Part shown: one piece after another, positions 55,458 through 64,000 of the stretch
How the letters are laid out: every line of letters begins with the position of its first letter
Position numbering within the stretch: the first letter of the stretch is position 1
DNA from: Leeuwenhoekiella sp044542075
GTDB taxonomy: Bacteria > Bacteroidota > Bacteroidia > Flavobacteriales > Flavobacteriaceae
DNA length: 64,000 nucleotides
Assembly: GCF_044542075.1 (NCBI RefSeq)
Contig: NZ_JBITTU010000004.1
Coordinates: 124,001-188,000 of the forward strand
Reading direction: 5' to 3'
Position numbers and translations under genes: made by a program
Notes under the pieces: model-generated
Databases searched by the model: none
What the model saw: the letters and a program-made list of their open reading frames with translations, nothing else
Told to the model about the DNA's origin: nothing

Positions 55458-58373
55458 ATGATGCGTGAACACTTACTCGTTGGAGTATTTCTTATACTTA
55501 CTTTTCAAGGTTTTTCACAATCAAAAAATCCGTTACTGGCAAAGCAATTAACTGAGCAACAAGCTTGGGTTGATAGCATTTACAATAAAATGACCTTAAA
55601 AGAAAAAATAGGTCAATTGTTTATGGTAGATGTTTTTTCTAGTGATCCAAAATCTAAAACAGATGCTATAAAGACACTTATCAAAAATAATCATATTGGA
55701 GGGGTTATTTTTTCTAAAGGAGGTCCTATGCGTCAGGCAAAGCTCAATAATGAATATCAGGCATTGAGCAAAGTTCCTTTAATGATGGCGATGGATGCAG
55801 AATGGGGTCTGGCAATGCGATTAGATTCTACTTATGCTTTCCCATGGAATATGACTTTAGGAGCTATTAAAGACAGTAATATTGTAGAGGAAGTAGCCAA
55901 GCAAATAGGTTTGCATAATAAACGAATGGGCGTTCATATAAACTTTGCGCCGGTTGTAGATATAAATGTAAACCCTGAAAATCCCATTATAGGCAACAGA
56001 TCATTTGGTGAAGACCGCAATAATGTAACCGATAAAAGCGTGGCTTTTATAAAAGGAATGCAAGGAGCCGGCGTGCTAGGAAGTGCAAAACATTTTCCGG
56101 GTCACGGGGATACAAATCAGGATTCGCATAAGACGCTTCCTTCGATTCCATTTAGCAGAAAGCGCTTAGATTCCATAGAAATGTATCCGTACAAAAAAGT
56201 TATTGATGCGGGGATCGCTAGCATTATGATTGCGCATCTTAATGTTCCTGCATTAGAGAGCAAACCGGGTTATCCTACGTCGTTATCTCAAAAAGTTGTA
56301 ACTGGCCTCTTAAAAGATAGTTTAGGTTTTCAAGGATTGATATTTACAGACGCTTTAAATATGAAAGGCGCATCTAACTTTAAAGAACCAGGTCTTATAG
56401 ATCTGGAAGCTTTTAAAGCAGGTAACGATATTTTGCTTATGAGTGAGAACGTGCCTAAAGCGATGGCCAAGTTTGAAGAAGCGTACAACGCAGGAGATAT
56501 CACAGAAACCCGCCTGTCGCGTTCCGTGAAAAAAATATTATTTGCAAAATTTAAAGTAGGTCTTAATAATTACCAGCCGGTTAATACTACAAATCTTATT
56601 AAAGACCTAAACAGTGTAGAAGATGATGTGATTTACCGTAAGGCAATGGCTAGTGCTCTTACTGTACTTAAAAATGACCAAGCGATTTTGCCGGTTAAAG
56701 ATTTAGATCTAAAAAAAATAGCATACGTTGAGCTGGGCGATGACAGTGGAAATCCATTTTATAAATCGCTACAGAAATATGCCGAAGTGACAAAAATAAG
56801 CGCTTCTAGCAGTGCCGAATATTTAAATAAATTAGAAAAATATAATTATGTTATTATAGGTTTTCATCGTTCTGATGATAACCCCTGGAAATCATTTTCA
56901 ATGACTTCTGCAGATATTGCTATTATAGAAGCCATAGCCAAGTCAAAACCAACGGTTCTCGATGTTTTTGTAAGACCATATGCACTTTTAAAACTGAATG
57001 ATATACGTGCAATTAAAGGTATTGTAATGTCTTACCAAAATAGCGCAATAGCTCAGGATTTAAGTGCTCAGTTGATCTTTGGTGCTATAGGTGCACAGGG
57101 CAAATTGCCGGTTTCACTAGGAAAAAACTTTCAGATTAATACAAGTTTTGAAACGGGTACTTTACGCAGGCTACAATATGGTGTACCTGAAGAAGAGGGT
57201 ATGAATTCAGAAAAACTGAAAGAAATTGACGAACTCGTCAAAGAAGGACTTACCAATGTGATGTTTCCGGGGGCTCAGGTTCTGGTGGCGCGCAATGGTA
57301 AAGTAATCTATGAGAAAGCTTTTGGTCATCATACCTATACAAAACGAGAGGATGTAAAACTTACTGATGTTTATGATTTGGCATCAATAACTAAAATTCT
57401 GGCTACATTACCTTTATTGATGGAACGTTATGATGCTGATAAATTTAAACTTAACGATAAATTAGGGAGTATTCTTCCGGTTTTAAGAGGCACTAATAAA
57501 GAAGATATAACCATTAAGCAGGTGCTTTCGCATTACGGTAAGTTGAAACCCTGGCTTCCGTTTTACAGAGCCACTTATGATGAAACCGGTCACATATCAA
57601 AAAAATACTATCGCTCTTCTTCCGAGGGCGATTTTTCTATAAAGATTGCTGATGATATGTTTTTGCGTAAAGATTATCCTGATACAATTGTCAAGATTAT
57701 TGCAGATACAGATTTATTACCATCTCGAGTCTACAAATACAGTGACTTATCTTATTTTCTGTTTAAAAAATATCTTGAAGATACTGCTTTAACAGATCTT
57801 GATACGCTTAGCCAGCGCATGTACTACAAGAATCTTGGTGCAAATTATATGGGTTATAAGCCTCTAAGCTTTACTCAAAAAAGTGGTATAATACCTTCTG
57901 AAAATGATACGTACTGGCGTATGCAACAAATACAGGGTTATGTACATGATATGGGAGCGGCAATGACAGACAACGTGGGTGGTCACGCCGGTTTGTTTAG
58001 CAACGCTAATGATGTGGCTAAAATGATGCAGATGTATTTACAAAATGGATATTATGGCGGTAAACGCTTTTTTTCAAAAAATACAATGAGTGATTTTAAT
58101 ACCTGCTATTATTGTAATGAAGGTGTGCGCAGAGGTGTAGGCTTTGACAAGCCGCAGCTAGGAACTGTAGGCGGCACGTGTGGTTGTGTTTCTAAAGCTA
58201 GTTTTGGACATTCAGGATTTACAGGAACTTTTACCTGGGCAGATCCTGAAACGCAAATCGTGTACGTTTTCTTATCAAACAGAACCTTCCCTGATGCAGA
58301 AAATCGAAAGTTAATACAGTCAGATCTTCGCAGTCGTATTCAAGAGGTAATTCAGAATGCTATAATTCCTTAG
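55458..58373 (+). CDS. GH3 beta-N-acetylhexosaminidase-like / beta-lactamase-fold serine hydrolase fusion
   Basis: 971 residues with a signal peptide (about 1-21). Residues 45-370 are a GH3 domain of the NagZ branch: KHFPGHGDTNQDSH (211-224) with the Asp-His dyad, and Asp298 (TDALNMKGA) as likely nucleophile. Residues 390-570 resemble the GH3 C-terminal domain. Residues 585-965 are a serine beta-lactamase/esterase fold: SITK with Ser643/Lys646, a Tyr-Ser-Asp triad segment (YKYSDLSYF) and the late GHSGFTG. It may remove GlcNAc from peptidoglycan fragments and act on their peptide or ester parts in the periplasm. Such fusions occur in Bacteroidetes. Confidence 0.93.
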   Translation: MMREHLLVGVFLILTFQGFSQSKNPLLAKQLTEQQAWVDSIYNKMTLKEKIGQLFMVDVFSSDPKSKTDAIKTLIKNNHIGGVIFSKGGPMRQAKLNNEYQALSKVPLMMAMDAEWGLAMRLDSTYAFPWNMTLGAIKDSNIVEEVAKQIGLHNKRMGVHINFAPVVDINVNPENPIIGNRSFGEDRNNVTDKSVAFIKGMQGAGVLGSAKHFPGHGDTNQDSHKTLPSIPFSRKRLDSIEMYPYKKVIDAGIASIMIAHLNVPALESKPGYPTSLSQKVVTGLLKDSLGFQGLIFTDALNMKGASNFKEPGLIDLEAFKAGNDILLMSENVPKAMAKFEEAYNAGDITETRLSRSVKKILFAKFKVGLNNYQPVNTTNLIKDLNSVEDDVIYRKAMASALTVLKNDQAILPVKDLDLKKIAYVELGDDSGNPFYKSLQKYAEVTKISASSSAEYLNKLEKYNYVIIGFHRSDDNPWKSFSMTSADIAIIEAIAKSKPTVLDVFVRPYALLKLNDIRAIKGIVMSYQNSAIAQDLSAQLIFGAIGAQGKLPVSLGKNFQINTSFETGTLRRLQYGVPEEEGMNSEKLKEIDELVKEGLTNVMFPGAQVLVARNGKVIYEKAFGHHTYTKREDVKLTDVYDLASITKILATLPLLMERYDADKFKLNDKLGSILPVLRGTNKEDITIKQVLSHYGKLKPWLPFYRATYDETGHISKKYYRSSSEGDFSIKIADDMFLRKDYPDTIVKIIADTDLLPSRVYKYSDLSYFLFKKYLEDTALTDLDTLSQRMYYKNLGANYMGYKPLSFTQKSGIIPSENDTYWRMQQIQGYVHDMGAAMTDNVGGHAGLFSNANDVAKMMQMYLQNGYYGGKRFFSKNTMSDFNTCYYCNEGVRRGVGFDKPQLGTVGGTCGCVSKASFGHSGFTGTFTWADPETQIVYVFLSNRTFPDAENRKLIQSDLRSRIQEVIQNAIIP

Positions 58374-58447
58374 CAATTCTTCTTAAATAAAATCTAAAAC
58401 CGCTTTAGAGATATCGGTGCTGGCTTAATAATTGGTAATTTTAAGCC

Positions 58448-59605
58448 ATGAAAATAGCTATAGTTTGTTATCCCACATTTGGCGGTAGTGGTGTTGTCGC
58501 TACCGAGTTGGGTATTGCATTATCTAAAAGAGGACACGAAGTTCACTTTATTACTTACAAACAGCCGGTTAGGCTTGATTTGCTTAATGAAAAGATTTTT
58601 TTTCACGAAGTAAATGTTCCCGAATATCCACTTTTTCACTTTCAGCCGTATGAGTTGGCGCTTTCTAGTAAACTTGTAAATATCATCAAGGCCTATCATA
58701 TAGATGTGTTGCACGTGCATTATGCCATACCACACGCCTACGCCGGTTATATGGCAAAAAAAATGCTTCAGCAGGATGGCATAACCATACCGATGGTAAC
58801 TACTTTGCACGGTACAGATATCACGTTAGTAGGAAGTCATCCGTTTTATAAACCTGCAGTAACCTTCAGCATTAATAAAAGTGATGTGGTAACTTCAGTA
58901 TCTCAAAGTCTAAAAGACGATACAAACCGTTTATTTGATATCAAGCGTAAGATTCAGGTAATTCCTAACTTCATAGATATAAATACGCTTAAAGACTCTT
59001 TTACAGATTGTCAACGCGGATTAATGGCTACCGAAGAAGAGCGTATTATCACCCACATTAGTAATATGCGGGAGGTAAAATGTATTCCCGATGTAATTAA
59101 AACCTTTAATGAAATTCAAAAACATATTCCTTCAAAATTAATCATGGTAGGAGAGGGACCAGAGCGTGGCCCTGCCGAGTTGCTCTGTGAGCAATTGGGT
59201 ATTTCAGGTAAGGTGATATTTTTAGGAAACAGTAACGAAATTGACAAGATATTGTGCTTTTCAGACTTATTTCTGTTGCCTTCAAAAGCAGAGAGTTTTG
59301 GTCTGGCGGCTTTAGAAGCAATGGCGCACGGTGTCCCGGTTATCTCGTCTAACGCAGGTGGTCTTGCAGAGGTAAATACACACGGTTACTCGGGTTATAT
59401 GAGCGATGTAGGTGATGTAGATGCGATGGCAGCAAATGCGTTGAGTATTTTAAAAGAGCGTGAAACTCTTGATCTTTTTAAAAAACAGGCCCGTTTACAA
59501 GCTCAACAATTTGCTATTGAACGCGTAGTACCTATGTATGAAGAGGTATATTTAAAAGCTATAAATAGAATTAAAGAAATTTCTTCAAAAGCAATTAGTG
59601 AATAA
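58448..59605 (+). CDS. bshA: N-acetyl-alpha-D-glucosaminyl L-malate synthase
   Basis: 385 residues, GT4 family. BshA joins GlcNAc from UDP-GlcNAc to L-malate, the first step of bacillithiol synthesis. Start KIAIVCYPTFGGSGVVATEL; HVHYAIPHAYAGYMA; TTLHGTDITLVGSHPFY; VSQSLKDDT; and the donor-binding EX7E region PSKAESFGLAALEAMAHGVP are all typical of BshA. It is monocistronic with a strong terminator. bshB and bshC are not in the window. Confidence 0.93.
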   Translation: MKIAIVCYPTFGGSGVVATELGIALSKRGHEVHFITYKQPVRLDLLNEKIFFHEVNVPEYPLFHFQPYELALSSKLVNIIKAYHIDVLHVHYAIPHAYAGYMAKKMLQQDGITIPMVTTLHGTDITLVGSHPFYKPAVTFSINKSDVVTSVSQSLKDDTNRLFDIKRKIQVIPNFIDINTLKDSFTDCQRGLMATEEERIITHISNMREVKCIPDVIKTFNEIQKHIPSKLIMVGEGPERGPAELLCEQLGISGKVIFLGNSNEIDKILCFSDLFLLPSKAESFGLAALEAMAHGVPVISSNAGGLAEVNTHGYSGYMSDVGDVDAMAANALSILKERETLDLFKKQARLQAQQFAIERVVPMYEEVYLKAINRIKEISSKAISE

Positions 59606-59626
59606 AGATTTGATTTTATACGGAAC

Positions 59627-59663
59627 AAAAAAATCCCGTTAGCGCGAGCTAACGGGATTTTTT
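59627..59663. terminator. Bidirectional terminator between bshA and the barrel gene
   Basis: A stem of about 16 bp (ATCCCGTTAGC core at 59633-59643 with GCTAACGGGAT at 59648-59658), a 4-nt loop, an A tract on the left and a T tract on the right. Confidence 0.92.
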
Positions 59664-59680
59664 AATTTATAAAGTTGAGA

Positions 59681-60175
59681 TTAGAATTGGTAACGCAAAC
59701 CTAAAGCTATATCAAAACCTAAATCATCATTAAAATCATTAAAGCCTATTTCTGGTCTAAAATCTAAAGAGATTAAAAGTGGAATATCAAAATTGTATTC
59801 GATACCTATATCACCAGCTCCAAAAAGGAAAACTTCAGAGTTATCGTCATTATTTCTTCCTGGAAAATCATCATCATAGCTTACACTACCTAAACCACCA
59901 CCTACACCAGCATACCAGTTAAAACCACCGTCAATATTCCAAACCCATTGGTAAAGACCAGCTAATTTAAAAGCATCATATCTGTTACCATCATTGATAC
60001 CTAAATCTACTTCAAGACGGTTGTTATCACCAAGAGCACGCTGATAGGATATTTCTGCACCAAAACCATCATTGTCTCCTAATCTAAGACCTAATGCATT
60101 TTTAGAAATCTCTTGTGCTTGCGAAGAGAACGAAAAACCTGCAATTAAAACAAAAGCTATAAATAATTTTTTCAT
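59681..60175 (-). CDS. Small outer-membrane beta-barrel protein
   Basis: 164 residues with a signal peptide (MKKLFIAFVLIAGFSFSSQA). Alternating strands (ALGLRLGDNDGFGAEISYQRAL, NRLEVDLGIND, FNWYAGVGGGLGSV, GDIGIEYNFDIPLLISLDFRP) end with FDIALGLRYQF, a C-terminal Phe strand that typifies outer-membrane barrels. Asp/Asn-rich turns are frequent. Function unknown, probably a minor porin or surface protein. Confidence 0.82.
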   Translation of the reverse strand: MKKLFIAFVLIAGFSFSSQAQEISKNALGLRLGDNDGFGAEISYQRALGDNNRLEVDLGINDGNRYDAFKLAGLYQWVWNIDGGFNWYAGVGGGLGSVSYDDDFPGRNNDDNSEVFLFGAGDIGIEYNFDIPLLISLDFRPEIGFNDFNDDLGFDIALGLRYQF

Positions 60176-60204
60176 AATTGTAATTGAATTTGTTGTTTGT
60201 TCGG

Positions 60205-60212
60205 CAAATGTA
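60205..60212 (-). promoter_or_regulatory. -7 promoter element for the barrel gene at 59681-60175
   Basis: On the minus strand: TACATTTG, a perfect TAnnTTTG box, 29 bp before the ATG at 60175. No clear -33 TTTG. Confidence 0.5.
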
Positions 60213-60316
60213 AGTTCACACCTCCTTTAGTTTTACGAGGGTCCCCCCAATTTTTTGTTAAGCTTATCTTACAAAATGTTAACGCTCTAAAATGAATATA
60301 ATTGTAACTTTATCCT

Positions 60317-63244
60317 ATGATTACAGACTTTACAGAAGCACTTGATGACCTTGCGAAAACTTTAAAAGGAGATTTATATTTTGATGATTTACACAAAAAA
60401 CTGTATGCTACAGATGCTTCCGTTTATCGTGAGCTACCTCTGGCTGTGGCCTTCCCGAAGTCTGATGAAGATCTAAAAAGTATAATACTATTTGCAAGGC
60501 AACATAAAGTAGGTATTATACCTCGTACTGCTGGTACTTCACTTGCAGGGCAATGTGTGGGAGAAGGTATTGTTGTAGATGTATCTAAGCATTTTACAAA
60601 AATAGTATCATTTGATGCAGCTCAGAAAACAGTCACAGTACAACCGGGAGTGATTCGGGATGAGTTAAATAGGTACTTAGAACCACATGGTTTATTTTTT
60701 GCGCCAAATACATCTACTTCTAACCGATGTATGATAGGCGGAATGGTGGGTAATAATTCTTCCGGTACAACTTCAATACAATATGGGGTTACGCGTGATA
60801 AAGTAATTAACTTAAAAACTATTTTAAGCGATGGTAGCGCTGTTGATTTTAAAGAAATTAATGCTGAAGAGTTTGAGCAAAAGCGAAATTTAGAATCTTT
60901 AGAAGGGAGTATTTATTCAGCAATATACAGGGAGTTGAGCACACCCGAAGCGCAACAGGAGATACACGCTAATTTTCCGAAGCCAGAAATACACCGAAGA
61001 AATACAGGGTATGCGATAGATGTTTTACTTGATAATAGTGTTCTTGGTACACAAAGTAATTCACCATTCAATATGTGTAAACTACTTAGCGGTAGTGAAG
61101 GTACGCTCGCATTTACTACAGAAATAACATTAAAACTTGATGAGTTACCTCCTGCTGAAGCAGTTATGGTTGCAGCACATTTTGAGAGTATAAATGCCTG
61201 TCTCGAAGCCGTTGTACCTGTTATGAAGCACAATCTGTATGTGTGTGAAATGATGGATAAAGTAATACTTGATTGTACCTTAAATAATAGAGAACAACAA
61301 AAGAACCGGTTTTTTATAGAAAGAGATCCTGCTGCTATTTTAATGCTTGAGGTACGCGCAGCAACTCTAGATGAAGCACGTATTAAAGCGCTACAACTTA
61401 TTGAAACTATAAAAGCTTCTGGTCTTAGTTATGCCTATCCTACATTAGAAGGTAGCCAGATAAATCAAGCGCTAGAGTTACGTAAGGCTGGGCTTGGCTT
61501 GCTGGGTAATATAGTGGGAGATCGTAAAGCAGTGGCTTGTATAGAAGATACGGCTGTTGCTTTAGAAGATCTCGCACCCTATATAAAAGAGTTCACAGCT
61601 TTAATGGCGCACTTTAAACAAGATGCGGTTTACTATGCACACGCTGGAGCGGGTGAAATACACTTGCGACCTATTCTAAATATAAAGACTAGTGATGATG
61701 TAACTCTTTTTAGAACCATTACCACAGCAGTCGCAAATCTTGTTAAAAAGTATAAGGGTTCTATGAGCGGTGAGCACGGTGATGGGCTCGTACGTGGAGA
61801 ATTTGTGGAACTAATGATAGGGGAAACCAACTATGCCGTATTAAAACGCATTAAACACACGTTCGATCCTGATAATATATTTAATCCCGGTAAAGTAATA
61901 AATGCTAAACCTATGGATGAGCAACTGCGATATACGCCAGACCGTAAAGAGCCTGAGATAGACACGCTGCTTAATTTTGATGATTCGCAAGGGATTTTGC
62001 GTGCTGCAGAACAATGTAATGGTAGTGGTGATTGCCGCAAGTTACCAGAGGCAGGCGGCACTATGTGTCCCAGTTACAGAGCTACCCGAGATGAAAAAGA
62101 TTCTACACGAGGTAGAGCAAATACGCTACGCGAATTCTTAACCCATTCTGAGCGTAAAAACAGTTTTAATCACAAAGAACTTAAAGAAGTTTTTGACCTG
62201 TGCTTGAGTTGTAAGGCCTGTGCAAGCGAGTGCCCAAGTAATGTAGATGTGGCTACTTTAAAAGCCGAATTTGAATACCAGTATAAGAAAGAAAATGGAA
62301 GTTCGCTACGTACACGCGCATTTGCCTTTAACGCGTATCTTAATAAGTTTGCTTCAGTTTTACCGGGAATTACAAATAAGTTGTATAAGGCTAAATTATC
62401 TGGGAGCTTTATTCGCAAAACGCTTGAGGTTGCTCCAGAACGTAGTCTTCCGCCTTTAGCGAAAAAAACATTACGGGCACGTTTTAAAAAATTAAGAGCC
62501 TTCAATCCTAAAAATCCTATAAAAACGGTTTATCTGTTTGTAGATGAGTTTACAAATTACCTTGATGCACAAATAGGCGAAGACGCTGTGATATTACTGC
62601 AGCGTTTAAATTATGAAGTACGCGTGATTACACATGCAGAAAGCGGGCGTTCTCTAATCTCAAAAGGATTTTTAAAACAAGCTCGAAAATTAGCTCAAAA
62701 AAATATCCAAACATTTAAAGATCTTGTAGATGCAGAACATCCTTTAATAGGTATAGAGCCTTCTGCTATTTTAGGGTTTCGGGATGAATATTTAAGATTG
62801 TCTAATAATGTGGAAGAAGCTAAAATACTGGCACAAAACACATTTATAATTGATGAATTTCTAAATGCTGAAATTAAACTGGGTAATATAAAATCTACCT
62901 CTTTTACTTCGGAAGCTAAGAAACTGAAAATTCACGGGCATTGCCATCAAAAAGCTTTGAGTGGTATAGAACACACCTTTAATTTACTCAATCTACCTGA
63001 AAATTTTAAACCTACGATTATACCTTCGGGATGTTGTGGTATGGCAGGTTCTTTCGGCTACGAAAAAGAGCATTATGCATTAAGTATGCAAATAGGTGAG
63101 CAAACCTTATTTCCTGCTGTGCGTAAAGCCTCACAAGATACGATAATAGCTGCGCCGGGAACCAGCTGCAGGCATCAGATAAAAGACGGGACGCAGCGCG
63201 AGGCATTGCATCCCGTAACTATTTTAAAAGAAGCTTTAGTTTAG
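60317..63244 (+). CDS. FAD-linked oxidase fused to Fe-S/CCG domains (YdiJ / D-2-hydroxyacid dehydrogenase type)
   Basis: 975 residues. An N-terminal FAD_binding_4 domain (about 40-220: IIPRTAGTSLAGQCVGEG, NTSTSNRCMIGGMVGNNSSG) is followed by the FAD-oxidase C domain (about 260-530: YAHAGAGEIHLRPI, GEHGDGLVRGEF, FDPDNIFNPGKV). Then come 4Fe-4S motifs (CNGSGDCRK...MCPSYRAT and CLSCKACASECPSNVD) and a CCG-type domain (HGHCHQKAL, SGCCGMAGSFGYEKEHY, CRH). The same order occurs in E. coli YdiJ, a D-2-hydroxyglutarate dehydrogenase. The substrate here could be another D-2-hydroxyacid such as D-lactate. The 3' end overlaps the convergent epimerase gene by 9 bp. Confidence 0.93.
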   Translation: MITDFTEALDDLAKTLKGDLYFDDLHKKLYATDASVYRELPLAVAFPKSDEDLKSIILFARQHKVGIIPRTAGTSLAGQCVGEGIVVDVSKHFTKIVSFDAAQKTVTVQPGVIRDELNRYLEPHGLFFAPNTSTSNRCMIGGMVGNNSSGTTSIQYGVTRDKVINLKTILSDGSAVDFKEINAEEFEQKRNLESLEGSIYSAIYRELSTPEAQQEIHANFPKPEIHRRNTGYAIDVLLDNSVLGTQSNSPFNMCKLLSGSEGTLAFTTEITLKLDELPPAEAVMVAAHFESINACLEAVVPVMKHNLYVCEMMDKVILDCTLNNREQQKNRFFIERDPAAILMLEVRAATLDEARIKALQLIETIKASGLSYAYPTLEGSQINQALELRKAGLGLLGNIVGDRKAVACIEDTAVALEDLAPYIKEFTALMAHFKQDAVYYAHAGAGEIHLRPILNIKTSDDVTLFRTITTAVANLVKKYKGSMSGEHGDGLVRGEFVELMIGETNYAVLKRIKHTFDPDNIFNPGKVINAKPMDEQLRYTPDRKEPEIDTLLNFDDSQGILRAAEQCNGSGDCRKLPEAGGTMCPSYRATRDEKDSTRGRANTLREFLTHSERKNSFNHKELKEVFDLCLSCKACASECPSNVDVATLKAEFEYQYKKENGSSLRTRAFAFNAYLNKFASVLPGITNKLYKAKLSGSFIRKTLEVAPERSLPPLAKKTLRARFKKLRAFNPKNPIKTVYLFVDEFTNYLDAQIGEDAVILLQRLNYEVRVITHAESGRSLISKGFLKQARKLAQKNIQTFKDLVDAEHPLIGIEPSAILGFRDEYLRLSNNVEEAKILAQNTFIIDEFLNAEIKLGNIKSTSFTSEAKKLKIHGHCHQKALSGIEHTFNLLNLPENFKPTIIPSGCCGMAGSFGYEKEHYALSMQIGEQTLFPAVRKASQDTIIAAPGTSCRHQIKDGTQREALHPVTILKEALV

Positions 63245-64000
63245 AATTAATTTTAAACTGAATTTAGCATCAGATTCTTCTAGTGTCATAAAACCATCGT
63301 GTAGATTTTTTTGTTCTACCGCATAAGGGTAAAAACTTATAGGTTCTATACAAATCATATTAGTCACCTCTGTCCACAGCATAAAATTGCCAAAACCTGC
63401 AGACTTTAGAGTAATTGATTTTTTATCTTTTAAAGTGATTTCTGTGCAGTCTGCTACTTGATAGGCTCGGCTACCTACAGCTAAAACTTCTTCTAAAGTA
63501 ATTTCTTTTGTAGCAGTCTGAATTATCGGTTTTTCAGTTTGCAGGTTAAATGCAGGATGATAGCCCAGCATAAAAGGCATTCCTTTTTCTCCGCTTATTA
63601 TAAATTCAACTTCTAAAGCATTCTCGCTTAAGGTAAATTGCTTTTTAAAATTGAAATCATACGGCCAGGAAAGCCATTCTTCAGTAGACTTATCTGGAAA
63701 TTTTGAGTTTTTTACTTTTGTATTTGCCTTATATTTTTTTTCAAATATAGCAGTGGTTTCCGTGGCCTCTATACAAGTATAGGTAAGTTCACGTAACAAA
63801 CCATGTTGATCTTGAATAGCACTTTCTTTAGGTGTTTCTACTCTAAAATTAGCTTGATCTGTAGGACCTATTATCGGAAACATTTCGGTATCTGCACTGC
63901 GCCATCCGGGAGTTCCTTTTTGGTGTATATATTGATAGTCGTCTTGCAGGAAGCTAACAAGTTCGCCTTTATCAATAGTTACGTTGAGGTTTTTTAAGTG
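63236..64000 (-). CDS. Aldose 1-epimerase family protein, partial (5' end outside window)
   Basis: At least 254 residues; the frame is open to the right edge, so the N-terminus is missing. Galactose mutarotase-like beta-sandwich segments are visible: QDDYQYIHQKGTPGWRS, MFPIIGPT, FNFKKQFTLSENALEVEFII, MPFMLGYHPAFNL (His) and MLWTEVTNMICIEP. These proteins interconvert sugar anomers; the HPAF and late Glu segments fit the active site. It may be involved in hexose metabolism, but the sugar is unknown. It converges with the FAD oxidase gene (9-bp overlap). Confidence 0.87.
   Translation of the reverse strand, partial: HLKNLNVTIDKGELVSFLQDDYQYIHQKGTPGWRSADTEMFPIIGPTDQANFRVETPKESAIQDQHGLLRELTYTCIEATETTAIFEKKYKANTKVKNSKFPDKSTEEWLSWPYDFNFKKQFTLSENALEVEFIISGEKGMPFMLGYHPAFNLQTEKPIIQTATKEITLEEVLAVGSRAYQVADCTEITLKDKKSITLKSAGFGNFMLWTEVTNMICIEPISFYPYAVEQKNLHDGFMTLEESDAKFSLKLILN

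Noticed and set aside
60913..62505. Several antisense open frames (76-111 codons) inside the FAD oxidase gene
   Set aside because: All are opposite well-conserved FAD and Fe-S motifs and show no start context or family features.
1..64000. CRISPR array, prophage, insertion sequence or integrative element
   Set aside because: No regularly spaced repeats, transposase, integrase or phage structural genes were seen; the tRNA cluster shows no flanking attachment-site duplication beyond the tRNA-Lys tandem itself.

Overview
The window is a stretch of chromosome from a bacterium of the phylum Bacteroidetes, almost certainly a (probably marine) member of the Flavobacteriaceae. The evidence is: low G+C; genes without clear Shine-Dalgarno sites; Bacteroidetes-type promoters (-33 TTTG or TTG, -7 TAnnTTTG) upstream of many genes; many lipoproteins and small outer-membrane barrels; a split transketolase; BshA; a TamB/LptD envelope set; and several conserved proteins of the kind seen in flavobacteria. 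I do not assign a genus. No phage, insertion sequence, CRISPR array or integrative element was seen. The gene content looks like core chromosome with a few lineage-specific cassettes.

Layout. 1-4.1 kb: end of an OmpA-like protein, two lipoproteins, then a compact signalling operon (lipoprotein, 6-TM protein, LytS-type kinase, LytTR regulator). 4.1-7.7 kb: a small conserved protein plus ApbE, facing a map / HNH-NUMOD4 / methyltransferase operon. 7.8-13.9 kb: a tetR-ABC-HlyD-TolC export operon whose only ATPase has degenerate catalytic motifs, then a ChaN-like protein. 14-17.2 kb: DEAD-box helicase, thioredoxin, an SDR and a tRNA cluster (Lys, Lys, Leu). 17.3-23 kb: shikimate kinase, phosphoribosyltransferase, methyltransferase, S4 protein, FKBP lipoprotein, a barrel protein and two-subunit transketolase. 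23.1-29 kb: tgt-lptG-EamA, accA and dnaB, the last with a cluster of DnaA-box-like sites. 29-39 kb: secreted and hypothetical proteins, a YciO-like protein, a hydrolase, an OmpA lipoprotein, a glycosyltransferase, a free-standing HsdR-N nuclease-like protein, holA, rsmE and tsaD. 39-46.6 kb: TamB, pfkA-gapA and a GlcNAc-kinase-like protein. 46.6-54.7 kb: RidA, an LptD-like protein divergent from an amidase, MCE/MlaD, and an Fe-S / HAD / CCG-domain operon. 55-64 kb: a GH3-beta-lactamase fusion, bshA, a barrel protein, a large FAD/Fe-S dehydrogenase and a partial aldose epimerase.

Themes. Envelope biogenesis is heavily represented: TamB, LptD-like, LptG-like, MCE, amidase, OmpA lipoproteins and the GH3/serine-hydrolase fusion. 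Translation and tRNA maturation (tgt, tsaD, YciO-like, rsmE, map, tRNAs) and central metabolism (pfkA, gapA, transketolase, accA) fill most of the rest. The most interesting points are: the lipoprotein/6-TM/LytS/LytTR cassette; the export operon with the degenerate ABC ATPase and a 17-bp palindrome at its promoter; an apparent split ETF:menaquinone-oxidoreductase-like Fe-S pair with a HAD gene between its two halves; a Tgt that has lost its three zinc cysteines; DnaA-box-like sites before dnaB; and a tamB reading frame that extends upstream of any canonical start codon.
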